A stretch of 64,000 nucleotides of DNA from contig NZ_JACEFT010000001.1 in the NCBI RefSeq assembly GCF_013697085.1, forward strand, positions 310,001 through 374,000, read 5' to 3'. The notes below the pieces were generated by a model that was not told the origin of the DNA, made no database searches, and was given only the letters and a program-made list of their open reading frames with translations. A program made the position numbers and the translations under genes. This stretch comes from Billgrantia kenyensis (GTDB lineage: Bacteria; Pseudomonadota; Gammaproteobacteria; Pseudomonadales; Halomonadaceae). Positions 53,997-62,858 of the stretch are shown one piece after another (the first letter of the stretch is position 1; each line of letters begins with the position of its first letter).

Positions 53997-54056
53997 CTGT
54001 CCAATCGGTCAATTATCTTCTAGGCTGTAGCCGGACACAGCTGACCAAACGGTCAG
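53997..54056. promoter_or_regulatory. Two RutR-like operators upstream of the purine permease
   Basis: CTGTCCAATCGGTCAA (53997-54012) and CTGACCAAACGGTCAG (54041-54056) are RutR-type boxes, the second with perfect inverted arms. They lie 44 bases apart, within 115 bases of the permease start. They match the box at 41891-41906 before xdhA, indicating shared control. Confidence 0.72.
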
Positions 54057-54109
54057 ATACGATCTTCCGCTTCCCAGCGGGCTAATCCAACAACAAATGG
54101 ACACAAGCA

Positions 54110-55486
54110 ATGGAACCGAGCTCCTCCCTGACTGACAAGGCAGATGGACACTCCCCCGCGCAGGCAGCGGGACAAGGCAGCTGGCTTGACAGCTATTTCG
54201 GTGCGAGTCGACGCGGCTCGAGCGTGCGCACCGAGATCCTGGCCGGCATCGCCACCTTCCTGGCCTCGATGTATATCATCGTGGTCAACCCGGCGATTCT
54301 CTCCGACGCAGGTATCCCCTTCTCGGCAGCGCTCTCCGCCACCGTGCTGATCAGTTTCATGAGCAGCCTGGCCATGGGGCTGTATGCCCGCAACCCGATC
54401 CTGGTGGCGCCGGGCATGGGCATGAACGCACTGTTCACCTACACCCTGGTGCAGGGTGCCGGGCTTTCCTGGGAGGTAGCGCTGGGTTGCGTGTTCTGGT
54501 CGGGGGTGATGTTCGCCACCCTGGCGATGTTCAACGTGCGCGAGGCGATCATCAACGCCATTCCGCCTTCTCTGCGCTACGCCATCACCTGCGGCATCGG
54601 CCTTTTCATTACCTTCATCGGTTTCAAGAACGCCGGTTTCATCGTCGGCAGCGATGCGACCCTGGTGACCCTGGGCAGCATGGACGCCTCGCTGATCACC
54701 TTCTTCATCGGCATGATGGCCACCGCCATCCTGGTGATCATGCGCTTCAACGGCGCGCTGATCCTTGGCATCGCCCTGACGACGCTGCTGGCGACCCCGA
54801 TGGGCCGGATGTGGGGCGGTGACGTGGTGGTGGAGTGGAGCGGCATTGCCGCCTGGCCCGACTTCAGTGCGGTGATGCAGGTGGATATCTGGGGCGCACT
54901 AAAGGTCGCCTACCTGCCGTTCATCTTCGTCATGCTGTTCACCAACTTCTTCGATGCGCTGTCGTGCTTCATGGCGCTCTCGGAGTCTGCCGACCTGAAG
55001 GACAAGGACGGCAACCCGCGCAACCTCAAGCGCTCGATGACCGTGGACGCCTTCGCTTCAATGATCGCCGCACCGCTGGGTACCAGTGCCGCCCAGACGT
55101 TCATCGAGTCCGGCGCCGGCGTCGCCCAAGGCGGTCGCACCGGGCTGGTAGCGGTGACCATTGCCTTCCTGTTCCTGCCCTTCCTGTTTCTCTCACCGCT
55201 GCTATCGCTGGTACCCGGCATCGCCACGGCACCGGCGCTGGTGCTGGTAGGGCTGTTCATGCTGGCACCGGTGAGCAAGATCGACTGGTCGCAGTTCGAA
55301 CAGGCCTTCCCGGCCTTCCTGGCCATTATCCTGATGCCGCTGACCTACTCGATCACCCTGGGCATCGCCTTCGGCTTCCTCAGCTTCGTGCTGATCAAGC
55401 TGGCCACCGGCAAGATCCACGACATCAAGCCTGCCATGTGGGTCTCCGCCGCTCTCAGCGTGCTGATGCTGGTCACCACTCATTGA
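54110..55486 (+). CDS. NCS2-family (AzgA-like) purine permease
   Basis: 458 residues, 12-14 hydrophobic segments. The motifs SMYIIVVNPAILSDAGIPF, NPILVAPGMGMNALFTY and SAAQTFIESGAGVAQGGRTG are the signature of the AzgA/GhxP/AdeP branch, which imports adenine, guanine or hypoxanthine by proton symport. Two RutR-like boxes lie upstream. It would supply substrates for guanine deaminase, adenine deaminase and xanthine dehydrogenase encoded in the same window. Confidence 0.92.
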   Translation: MEPSSSLTDKADGHSPAQAAGQGSWLDSYFGASRRGSSVRTEILAGIATFLASMYIIVVNPAILSDAGIPFSAALSATVLISFMSSLAMGLYARNPILVAPGMGMNALFTYTLVQGAGLSWEVALGCVFWSGVMFATLAMFNVREAIINAIPPSLRYAITCGIGLFITFIGFKNAGFIVGSDATLVTLGSMDASLITFFIGMMATAILVIMRFNGALILGIALTTLLATPMGRMWGGDVVVEWSGIAAWPDFSAVMQVDIWGALKVAYLPFIFVMLFTNFFDALSCFMALSESADLKDKDGNPRNLKRSMTVDAFASMIAAPLGTSAAQTFIESGAGVAQGGRTGLVAVTIAFLFLPFLFLSPLLSLVPGIATAPALVLVGLFMLAPVSKIDWSQFEQAFPAFLAIILMPLTYSITLGIAFGFLSFVLIKLATGKIHDIKPAMWVSAALSVLMLVTTH

Positions 55487-55494
55487 GAATGATA

Positions 55495-55514
55495 GGGCCG
55501 GCTTGTGCCGGCCC
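55495..55514. terminator. Hairpin between convergent permease and msrQ genes
   Basis: GGGCCGGC and GCCGGCCC form a perfect 8-bp stem around a TTGT loop, eight bases after the permease stop and nine bases beyond the msrQ stop. No T-run, so efficiency is uncertain; position suits a bidirectional terminator. Confidence 0.6.
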
Positions 55515-55523
55515 CATTGGGTG

Positions 55524-56120
55524 CTACTGACGGTGGATCGCTGCATCGATGAGACGAAACACCACCAGCGCGAACAGCACGGCCGCAAACACACTGGGCA
55601 AAAGATAATCCGCGCGGGTCAGGATCCAGAGGTGCACCACACCCAGTAGCGCGGATACATAGACCAGGCGATGCAACCAATGCCACGCCGTCCGCCCCAT
55701 GCCCTGCTGAGCACGGCGAAACGAGGTCAGGGCCAGCGGCACCAGCAGCAGCAGCGCGGCGGCGCCGTAGCGAATATAGGGCAATTCGACCATCTCGCGG
55801 CGAATCCAGGGCCAATCCCAGTACTGATCCAGCCCCATCCACGCCAGCATGTGGGCCACCAGCCAGAAGAACGCCCACAGGCCAATCTGGCGCCGAGCCG
55901 CCATGAAGCCGACCCAGCCGGTGAAGCGAAAGGCGGGGCTGAAGGCGATGGTGATCAATAGCAGGCTCAAGCCCGTGGTGCCGGTGAAGTGCACCACCGC
56001 CTCGCCAGGCACCACCCCCAGGTCGCCGTAGAACCACTGCCAGGCAAGCCACAGTGCCGGCGCGCTGCAGCCCATCAGCACCAGCAGGCGAAAGGCATGG
56101 ATCGCTGTGCGTTGAGTCAC
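55524..56120 (-). CDS. msrQ: MsrQ haem-binding membrane subunit of the MsrPQ methionine sulfoxide reductase
   Basis: 198 residues from the GTG at 56120, which has GGAG six bases upstream; a GTG at 56150 directly behind the msrP stop is a less likely alternative. Six helices of the ferric-reductase-like fold. FTGTTGLSLLLITIAFSP, FFWLVAHMLAW and WHWLHRLVYVSALLGVVH contain the haem-ligating histidines. It passes electrons from the quinone pool or a flavin reductase to periplasmic MsrP. Confidence 0.93.
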   Translation of the reverse strand: MTQRTAIHAFRLLVLMGCSAPALWLAWQWFYGDLGVVPGEAVVHFTGTTGLSLLLITIAFSPAFRFTGWVGFMAARRQIGLWAFFWLVAHMLAWMGLDQYWDWPWIRREMVELPYIRYGAAALLLLVPLALTSFRRAQQGMGRTAWHWLHRLVYVSALLGVVHLWILTRADYLLPSVFAAVLFALVVFRLIDAAIHRQ

Positions 56121-56150
56121 CCTGATCTCCTTTGCTTCCCTGCGCCTCAC

Positions 56151-57116
56151 TCAGTAATGGCGCTGCAGGTCCATGCCGGAATAGAGGTTGGCGACCTCCT
56201 CGGCATAGCCGTTGAACATCAACGTCTCGCGGCGCCCGCTCTCACCGAGCCGCCGCTCCCGCGCCTGGGACCAGCGTGGATGATCCACCTCCGGATTGAC
56301 GTTGGCATAGAAGCCGTACTCTTCCGGGTTACGCTCCTCCCAGGAAGTCAGCGGCCGCTCCTCCACCAGCGCGATGCGTACGACCGACTTGATGCTCTTG
56401 AAGCCATACTTCCAGGGAACGACCAGGCGGATCGGTGCACCACTCTGGTTTGGCAGCACCTCGCCGTAGAGGCCCACCGCCATCAGCGTCAACGGGTGCA
56501 TTGCCTCATCGATGCGCAGCACCTCGCGATAGGGCCAGTCGAGTACGCCTCGCCGCTGCCCGCGCAGGTTGTCGGGATCATGAATGGTTTCGAACACCAC
56601 ATAGCGCGCCCGGGACGTGGGCTCATGGCGCTTGAGCAGGTCGGCCAGCGGAAAACCGACCCAGGGAATTACCTTCGACCAGGCTTCGACACAGCGCAGC
56701 CGGTAGATGCGCTCTTCCAGGTCCTGATGCTTGAGAACGTCCTCGAGGGCAAAGGTACCCGCCTTGTCGACCTCTCCTTCGATGGCCAACGACCAGGGAT
56801 CGGTGACCAGCTGATGGCCATATATCTCGGGATCCCGCTTACCGGTACCGAGTTCGTAGAAGTTGTTGTAGGTAGTAATGTCGCGCAACGAGGTGGGCGA
56901 TTCTCCGCCGGCCAGCTCCTGGCTCGGCAGGCCTGTGGCCAGGCGTTGCTCCAGCAAGCCTTGCCAGGCCTGCCCCTCACGCGGCCATAATAAGCCCGGC
57001 GCAACCGCGGCAGCGCCCAGCGCCAGGCCGCCCTTCAGCACCCGACGGCGTGTGTGCAGCAGCTCGCGCGGCGTGACTTCCGATTCCGGTATGGCGGGAT
57101 AGCGATAGCGATTCAT
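56151..57116 (-). CDS. msrP: MsrP molybdenum-containing protein-methionine-sulfoxide reductase, catalytic subunit
   Basis: 321 residues. A Tat signal ([20 protein letters not shown]) is at residues 21-40, as expected for a cofactor-loaded exported enzyme. The molybdenum-ligating cysteine is Cys142 in [18 protein letters not shown]. Other family segments are [16 protein letters not shown] and [17 protein letters not shown]. It repairs oxidised methionines of periplasmic proteins together with MsrQ, encoded 30 bases downstream. Confidence 0.95.
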   Translation of the reverse strand: MNRYRYPAIPESEVTPRELLHTRRRVLKGGLALGAAAVAPGLLWPREGQAWQGLLEQRLATGLPSQELAGGESPTSLRDITTYNNFYELGTGKRDPEIYGHQLVTDPWSLAIEGEVDKAGTFALEDVLKHQDLEERIYRLRCVEAWSKVIPWVGFPLADLLKRHEPTSRARYVVFETIHDPDNLRGQRRGVLDWPYREVLRIDEAMHPLTLMAVGLYGEVLPNQSGAPIRLVVPWKYGFKSIKSVVRIALVEERPLTSWEERNPEEYGFYANVNPEVDHPRWSQARERRLGESGRRETLMFNGYAEEVANLYSGMDLQRHY

Positions 57117-57209
57117 GACGCGTCCTCATCCAGGAAGTGCCGAAGGAAACATAGCTGCGGCACTTGTACAAGGCCTGTCTCTCGAGAATGAGCGAAGTCG
57201 GAAGAAAAC

Positions 57210-57267
57210 TTGACCTATCTCAACCAGGCCTCCATTCCGACTATTTTACTCAGTTGATATAGCTCAA
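57210..57267. promoter_or_regulatory. Two FNR/Anr-like boxes upstream of the cytochrome c peroxidase gene
   Basis: TTGATATAGCTCAA (57254-57267) fits the FNR consensus TTGAT-N4-ATCAA with one mismatch. TTGACCTATCTCAA (57210-57223) fits with two. They are 44 bases apart and 71-128 bases before the ATG. Anaerobic induction of di-haem peroxidase genes by Anr/FNR is known in other proteobacteria. Confidence 0.6.
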
Positions 57268-57337
57268 TTGAAAGGCCTAAGCTCAAGAAGCATTAAAGGC
57301 TAACATCGTCTCTAGCATGCAATACAAGGGGAACATC

Positions 57338-58339
57338 ATGACTCGTCACGCTCTTGTCCGGCCGCTTGCCATCGCCGCAGCAGTGTCGTTGAGCGCTACA
57401 CTGGCGGCAACCACCGTCATTGCCGATGACGGCCTGGGCGACTATCGCGACCGCTTCGAGCCGCTGCCGCACCTGCCGCCGATTCCGGCGCACAACTCAC
57501 TCACCGATGAGAAGGTGGAACTCGGCAACATGCTGTTTTTCGAGCCGCGGATTTCTGCCAGCGGCGTGATCAGCTGCGCCACTTGCCACAACCCGGCTCT
57601 GGGCTGGAGTGACCGTATTCCCCGCGCTGTCGGTCACGACGGGCAGGTTGGCGAACGCAATACGCCGACGGTGCTCAACTCCGGCTTCCTGGAAGCTCAG
57701 TTCTGGGACGGCCGCGAGCCCGACCTGGAAGGTCAAGCGCTTGGTCCCATCGAAGCTGACATCGAGATGGCCATGGACCTCGACATGGCGCTCGAGCGTC
57801 TCATGGAGTTCGAGATCTACCAGGAGAAGTTCGCCGAGGCCTATCCGGAAGACGACAACCCGATCAACAAGGACAACCTGGCCAAGGCACTGGCGAGCTT
57901 CCAGCGCACGCTGAATACGCCTAACTCTCCGTTCGACCGCTATCTGCGCGGCGACATGGAAGCGCTGAACGAGCAGGAGAAGCGCGGCATGCAGGCCTTC
58001 GTCGATACTGGCTGTATCGCCTGCCACAGCGGCCCGGCGCTCACCGACAGCAACTTCTGGGCCATTCAGGTGCCTGGTTCCACTGACGTGGGCCGCTACG
58101 AGGTAACCGGCGACGAGGCTGACATGTACAAGTTCCGCACGCCCACGCTGCGCAACGTCGGCGTCACCTATCCGTACATGAACAACGGTGCCACCGAGAC
58201 CCTCGAGGAAGCCGTGGCGATCATGGGACAGGAGATGCTGAATCGCGAGTTCGAGGATGAGACCATCGCCGACATCACTGCCTTCCTGCACACGCTGACT
58301 GGCAAGATGCCCGACTTCGAAGTGCCTGCGCTCCCGTAA
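57338..58339 (+). CDS. Di-haem cytochrome c peroxidase
   Basis: 333 residues from the ATG at 57338 with AGGGGA upstream. A signal peptide (about 1-29, ending VIA-DD) leads to the periplasm. Two haem c motifs are CATCH (80-84) and CIACH (226-230). GWSDRIPRAVGHDGQVGERN and FKVPTLRN-like FRTPTLRNVGVTYPYMNNGA are conserved in bacterial peroxidases. It reduces hydrogen peroxide with electrons from cytochrome c. FNR-like boxes upstream suggest low-oxygen control. An intrinsic terminator follows. Confidence 0.93.
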   Translation: MTRHALVRPLAIAAAVSLSATLAATTVIADDGLGDYRDRFEPLPHLPPIPAHNSLTDEKVELGNMLFFEPRISASGVISCATCHNPALGWSDRIPRAVGHDGQVGERNTPTVLNSGFLEAQFWDGREPDLEGQALGPIEADIEMAMDLDMALERLMEFEIYQEKFAEAYPEDDNPINKDNLAKALASFQRTLNTPNSPFDRYLRGDMEALNEQEKRGMQAFVDTGCIACHSGPALTDSNFWAIQVPGSTDVGRYEVTGDEADMYKFRTPTLRNVGVTYPYMNNGATETLEEAVAIMGQEMLNREFEDETIADITAFLHTLTGKMPDFEVPALP

Positions 58340-58388
58340 GCTGGCCCAGTCGCAGGGATCATCTGAAGGGAACGATAATAACGACACG

Positions 58389-58413
58389 CCCCCGGCACTC
58401 GCCGGGGGTTTTT
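58389..58413 (+). terminator. Intrinsic terminator after the peroxidase gene
   Basis: CCCCCGGC and GCCGGGGG form an 8-bp GC-rich stem with an ACTC loop, followed directly by TTTTT. It is 49 bases after the peroxidase stop codon and only four bases before the stop of the convergent adenine deaminase gene. Confidence 0.92.
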
Positions 58414-58417
58414 GCTT

Positions 58418-59413
58418 CTAGGCGCTTGCCGCCAGCTGGCGATGCAGCTCGAGGCGACGCCTGTCACTCATGAACGCCGCTTCGATGGCGGTGCCTGCCA
58501 GCTGGATGAAGGTCTCCCGGGACCAGCCGAAGGCCTCGTGGCAAGCGAGGAAATTATCCAGCATGCCACCGCCAAAATAGGCCGGGTCGTCGGAGTTGAG
58601 CGTGAGGCGCAAGCCAGCATCAAGCAGCTGGGGCAGAGGGTGATCCTGGATACGCTCCACCACCTTGAGGCGAACGTTCGAGAGCGGGCAGACGGTGAGG
58701 ACCATCCCCTCGTCACGCAGCCGCTCGACCAGCTGAGGATCCTCGAGACAGCGCACGCCATGGTCGATGCGGCAGACATCGAGCAGATCGAGCGCTTCGC
58801 GGATGTATTCGGGCGGGCCCTCCTCCCCGGCATGCGCCACCCGGGGAATGCCCAGCATTCTGGCGCGCTGGAAAACCTCGGTGAATTTGGATGGCGGATG
58901 GCCACGCTCGGCGCTGTCCAGCCCCACCGCATCGAGCATCTCCCAGTAGGGTGCCGCGCTCTCCAGCACGCGCATCGCTTCGTCGGCGGGCCGGTCGCGC
59001 AGGAAGGCCATTATCAGCGCCGTCGACATGCCCAGTTCTCGTTCAGCCTCACGCTGAGCCAGGCTCAGTCCCTCCATGACGACATCGAGCTCGACCCCAC
59101 GCGCCAGATGGGCCTGCGGGTCGAAGTGCATCTCTACATGGACGACGCCTTCGGCATGGGCGCGGCGGAAGTAGTCCATGGCCAGGTCGTGGAAGTCCTC
59201 GGCACGCTTGAGTACGCTCATGCCCTGATAATAGAGCTCGAGGAAGGAGGCGAGATCCTGGAAGTCGTAGGCGGCACGCACCTCCTCCACCGAGCCATAG
59301 GGCAACTCGACCCCGTTGCGTCGTGCCAGAGCAAACATCAGCTCCGGCTCAAGGGAGCCTTCGATGTGAAGATGGAGTTCGGCCTTGGGCAGCCGCTTGA
59401 GGAAGTCGCGCAT
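58418..59413 (-). CDS. Adenine deaminase (adenosine deaminase superfamily)
   Basis: 331 residues. Zinc ligands His14 and His16 are in KAELHLHIEGSLEPEL, the catalytic region is VAHAGEEGPPEYIREALDLL, and later metal residues are in RIDHGVRCLED and LNSDDPAYFGG. The segment VGLDSAERGHPPSKF and the short family length match the Pseudomonas enzymes shown to deaminate adenine rather than adenosine. The predicted product is hypoxanthine, a substrate of the XdhAB encoded in this window. Adenosine deaminase activity cannot be excluded from sequence alone. Confidence 0.82.
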   Translation of the reverse strand: MRDFLKRLPKAELHLHIEGSLEPELMFALARRNGVELPYGSVEEVRAAYDFQDLASFLELYYQGMSVLKRAEDFHDLAMDYFRRAHAEGVVHVEMHFDPQAHLARGVELDVVMEGLSLAQREAERELGMSTALIMAFLRDRPADEAMRVLESAAPYWEMLDAVGLDSAERGHPPSKFTEVFQRARMLGIPRVAHAGEEGPPEYIREALDLLDVCRIDHGVRCLEDPQLVERLRDEGMVLTVCPLSNVRLKVVERIQDHPLPQLLDAGLRLTLNSDDPAYFGGGMLDNFLACHEAFGWSRETFIQLAGTAIEAAFMSDRRRLELHRQLAASA

Positions 59414-59438
59414 GATGCACCTCGTTGCCTTTATCTTC

Positions 59439-61172
59439 TTATCCTGATGGATACCCGGAATTTGCGCAAACGGTCAAGCTGCCTTGTGCAAGACGCACGA
59501 GCCGGGTGACACCGGGAGGGTCGAATACGCTGCCGTCCAACTGATGTACAAGGTAGAGCACGCTGCGACCTTCCAGCCACTCATCCAGCCGCGGCGCTAG
59601 CCGACCCACGGTGTCGGCATCGAGGCCGGCGAAGGGTTCGTCGAGTATCACCAGCCCGGGGTCGCGCAGCCACAGCCGTGCCAGGGCCAGGCGCCTTGCC
59701 TGACCGCCGGAGAGCGCCCGCCCGCCTTCTCCCACCGGCGTGGCCAGGCCCTGCGGCAGCGCTGCGGCCCAGTCTGCCAGGTCGACCCACTCCAGTGCCT
59801 GCCACAGCTGCGCGTCGTCGGCTTCCGGTGCCGCCAGTCGCAGGTTGCTCGCCAGGCTGTCCTGGAACAGATCGATGCGCTGACCGAGGATGGCGACGCG
59901 CTCGCGTAGCGACGTTTCGTTGATCTCGCCAATGGGTATATCGCCCAGCAGGATTTCCCCCTGGCTGGGCGGCAACCGCCGTGTCAGCAACGCCGCCACG
60001 CTGCTCTTGCCCGCTCCCGAGGCACCGGTCAGGGCCAGACGCTCCCCGGGAGCCAGCACAAGATCGAGATCCTCCAGCGCCGGAGCGAGAGCGCCCGGAT
60101 AGTGCAGGCCCACCCCACTCAGCCGTACGCTCAAGGCCCCGGTGGGGAGCTGAGCATGGCCAGCGCTGACCTTGGCCTGCCCCTCCTCTTCCACCTCGTT
60201 GAGACGCTCGGCCGCGCCCCGGCTCGCCCCCAACTGAGTGAAGGCGTTCGGCAGCAGCGCCAGCACCTCACCGAGGGCCAGCACGGCGATCGGCATCATC
60301 ACCATCACGGCGCCTGAAATCATGCCCTGCTGCCAGGCCGCCGCCGCCAACCATAGGGCCGCCACCATGCCCAGCCCAACCATCAGGTTGACCAGGGCGA
60401 CACCGAATCCCGCCACGCCGGCCGTACGCTGCTGATCCCGGGACAGCTTCTCCTCACGCTGGAAAAAACTCTGTCGATGCCAGTCACGGCTGCGGTAGGC
60501 CTCGAGCTCCGCCAGGCCGGTGAGATGCTCGATGGCCTGGCTGCGCAGACGCTGAAGATGCGCCACCTGACGCCGGCTCGACGCCATGCCCAGCCAGGCC
60601 TGCCCGGCCGTCAGCCATGCCCAGGTGGACACCAGCAGCGCCGCCACGGCCAGCCCGACCATGGGCACCCACAGCGCCAGGAACGCAGCCAGCAGCACGA
60701 TGGCGGCCAGTGCCACCGCCGGGGGCGCCAGCAGCCGCAGGTAAAGGCCGTCCAGGGTATCGATGTCGGCGGTCAGGCGGTTGAGCCAGTCGCTGGCGCG
60801 TTGACGCGCCAGGCTGCGGTCGTCGAGCCGGGCCATGGCTGAAAAAAGGCGGCTGCGCAGATCGGCGAGCAGACGCAGCACGGTGTCGTGGTTGTAGAGC
60901 CGCTCGGCATAGCGAGCCACGGTGCGGCTCACGGCGAAGAAACGTATGCCGCCGCCCGGCACGTAGACGTCGAACGCCACGGCCATGCCCAGGGCCAGCG
61001 CCATGCCGGCCAGCGCGCTGGCGGCGATAAACCAGCCCGAGAGGGTCAGCAGCCCCACCGCCGAGAACACCGTGACGATCAGCAGCAGCACGCCGATGGC
61101 GAGCCGCCCACGTCGCTGGGCCAGCAAACGCAGCCAAGGGGCGAAGGTAGTACGCAATGAGCGTTTCGACAT
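59439..61172 (-). CDS. cydC: Heterodimeric ABC exporter subunit CydC
   Basis: 577 residues, six membrane helices fused to an ATPase domain. GASGAGKSSVAAL is Walker A, LSGGQARRLALARLWL the signature, LVILDEPFAGLD Walker B. Start ATG 61172 has GGGAGG upstream and follows the cydD stop by two bases. CydDC exports glutathione and cysteine or handles haem, and is needed to assemble cytochrome bd, whose genes lie just upstream. Other frames across this interval are shadows. Confidence 0.94.
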   Translation of the reverse strand: MSKRSLRTTFAPWLRLLAQRRGRLAIGVLLLIVTVFSAVGLLTLSGWFIAASALAGMALALGMAVAFDVYVPGGGIRFFAVSRTVARYAERLYNHDTVLRLLADLRSRLFSAMARLDDRSLARQRASDWLNRLTADIDTLDGLYLRLLAPPAVALAAIVLLAAFLALWVPMVGLAVAALLVSTWAWLTAGQAWLGMASSRRQVAHLQRLRSQAIEHLTGLAELEAYRSRDWHRQSFFQREEKLSRDQQRTAGVAGFGVALVNLMVGLGMVAALWLAAAAWQQGMISGAVMVMMPIAVLALGEVLALLPNAFTQLGASRGAAERLNEVEEEGQAKVSAGHAQLPTGALSVRLSGVGLHYPGALAPALEDLDLVLAPGERLALTGASGAGKSSVAALLTRRLPPSQGEILLGDIPIGEINETSLRERVAILGQRIDLFQDSLASNLRLAAPEADDAQLWQALEWVDLADWAAALPQGLATPVGEGGRALSGGQARRLALARLWLRDPGLVILDEPFAGLDADTVGRLAPRLDEWLEGRSVLYLVHQLDGSVFDPPGVTRLVRLAQGSLTVCANSGYPSG

Positions 61173-61174
61173 GC

Positions 61175-62854
61175 TCAACCTCCCGCCGCCACGACGGCCT
61201 GCTTCCGCCCATCATGCAGGGCCAGGCGGCGACTGGACATGGCCATCAGTGCGGGGTGGTGAGTGGCGATGACCAGCGTCCTGCCTTCGTCGCCAAGGCG
61301 GCGCAGCGATTCGATGACGCACGCTTCGGTCACCTCATCCAGGCTGGCGGTGGGCTCGTCGAGCAGCACCAGCTCGGCATCGGAGAGGAACACCCGCGCC
61401 AGCGCCAGGCGCTGCGCCTGCCCCCCGGAAAGCCCCGAGCCCCGCTCTCCCAGCGGCGTATGGATGCCCTGTGGCAACGCCGCCACCAGCTCGGCTAGCC
61501 CTGCGTGCTCAAGGGCGCGCTCTAGCTCGGCGTCGCTGGCTTCCGGGGCCGCCAGGCGCAGGTTCTCGGCCAGGCTGCCGTGAATCAGCAGCGGGCGCTG
61601 GTCCATCCAGGCGATTCTCAAGTCGGCCGCAGCGTGGCGCTGCCCCGAGGCCGGCGCCACGAATCCCGCCAGCAATTGCAGCAGCGCCGACTTGCCGGCC
61701 CCCGACGGCCCGGTGACGACCAGAATGTCGCCCTTCTCGACAACCACATCCAGCGGACCCAGTACTTGCCCCCGCCCAGGATGACTCAGGGTTACCGCCT
61801 CCAGCGCCACGCAGCGCTCCAGCGCTGGCGGCGGTGAAGCCGTTGCATGCGCGGGCCGTACCGGCTCGCTCAGCAGGGCCAGCATGCCATCGGCGGCGCC
61901 CAGAGCCGCGGCCCGGTCGTGATAGTGCTGGGCCAGGGTGCGCAGCGGCTGGAAGAACTCCGGCGCCAACAGCAGTACCAGCAGCCCGCTGAACAGGGTC
62001 AGCTCCTCGGCCGGGCCGAACTCGATGTAGCCCAGCAGGCCGAAGCCCACGTAGATGGCCACCACGGCGATGGCCACCGAAGCGAAGAACTCGAGCACCG
62101 CCGAGGAGAGAAAGGCCACCCGCAGGGTGCGCATGCTCAGGCGGCGATAGTTGTCCGCCGCCGCGTGCACCTCCGTGGCCGCCTCACGGGTGCGGCCGAA
62201 GAGCTGCAGCGTGGAGATGCCCCGCACGCGGTCGAGAAAGTGTCCCGAGAGGCGACTCACGGCAACGAACTGATCGCGATTGAGTCGCTCCGCCCCCATC
62301 CCCACCAGGGCCATGAACAGCGGGATCAGCGGTGCGGCAAGCAGCAGGAACAGTGCCGCCAGCCAGTCGAGCCACAGCACGACGAGCAGAATCAGCAGCG
62401 GAATGGCCACGCACAATCGCAGCTGGGGCAGAAAGCGTGCGAAGTAGCCGTCCAGCGCCTCGACCTGCTCGACCAACTGGTTGGCCAGCCCCGCGGAATG
62501 ACGGGCGCCGGCGCGAACCGGCCCCATCGCGGCAAGATGGTCGAGCAGCTCGGCGCGCACCGCGTGGCGAATGCGCAGGCTGGCCAGCTGACCGCTCAGC
62601 TCCTGCCCCCACTGGCACAGGGCTCGGGTCGCCAGCACCGCCACCAGCATTAGGAACGCTGAGGTGAGCGATGCCAGCGGCGCGCCATCCACCAGCAGGC
62701 GACTGACGATCCACGCCAGCAAGGCCATCTGGGCGACGGTCAGCGCACCGGCAGCGATACCCGTCAGGGCGGCCAACCCCAGCCAGCCACGCTGGCTGGC
62801 GGCATGTGCCGCCAGCCAGCGGCGCGCCGCTGCAGGCGTACGTGAGAGCGTCAT
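61175..62854 (-). CDS. cydD: Heterodimeric ABC exporter subunit CydD
   Basis: 559 residues from the ATG at 62854, four bases after the cydB stop; the frame also allows a start at 62881 inside cydB. Transmembrane domain about 1-310, then ATPase domain with GPSGAGKSALLQLL, LSGGQAQRLALARVFL and LVLLDEPTASLD. SLRIRHAVRAELLDHLAAMG is typical of CydD. It forms a heterodimer with CydC. Confidence 0.94.
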   Translation of the reverse strand: MTLSRTPAAARRWLAAHAASQRGWLGLAALTGIAAGALTVAQMALLAWIVSRLLVDGAPLASLTSAFLMLVAVLATRALCQWGQELSGQLASLRIRHAVRAELLDHLAAMGPVRAGARHSAGLANQLVEQVEALDGYFARFLPQLRLCVAIPLLILLVVLWLDWLAALFLLLAAPLIPLFMALVGMGAERLNRDQFVAVSRLSGHFLDRVRGISTLQLFGRTREAATEVHAAADNYRRLSMRTLRVAFLSSAVLEFFASVAIAVVAIYVGFGLLGYIEFGPAEELTLFSGLLVLLLAPEFFQPLRTLAQHYHDRAAALGAADGMLALLSEPVRPAHATASPPPALERCVALEAVTLSHPGRGQVLGPLDVVVEKGDILVVTGPSGAGKSALLQLLAGFVAPASGQRHAAADLRIAWMDQRPLLIHGSLAENLRLAAPEASDAELERALEHAGLAELVAALPQGIHTPLGERGSGLSGGQAQRLALARVFLSDAELVLLDEPTASLDEVTEACVIESLRRLGDEGRTLVIATHHPALMAMSSRRLALHDGRKQAVVAAGG

Positions 62855-62858
62855 GGAT

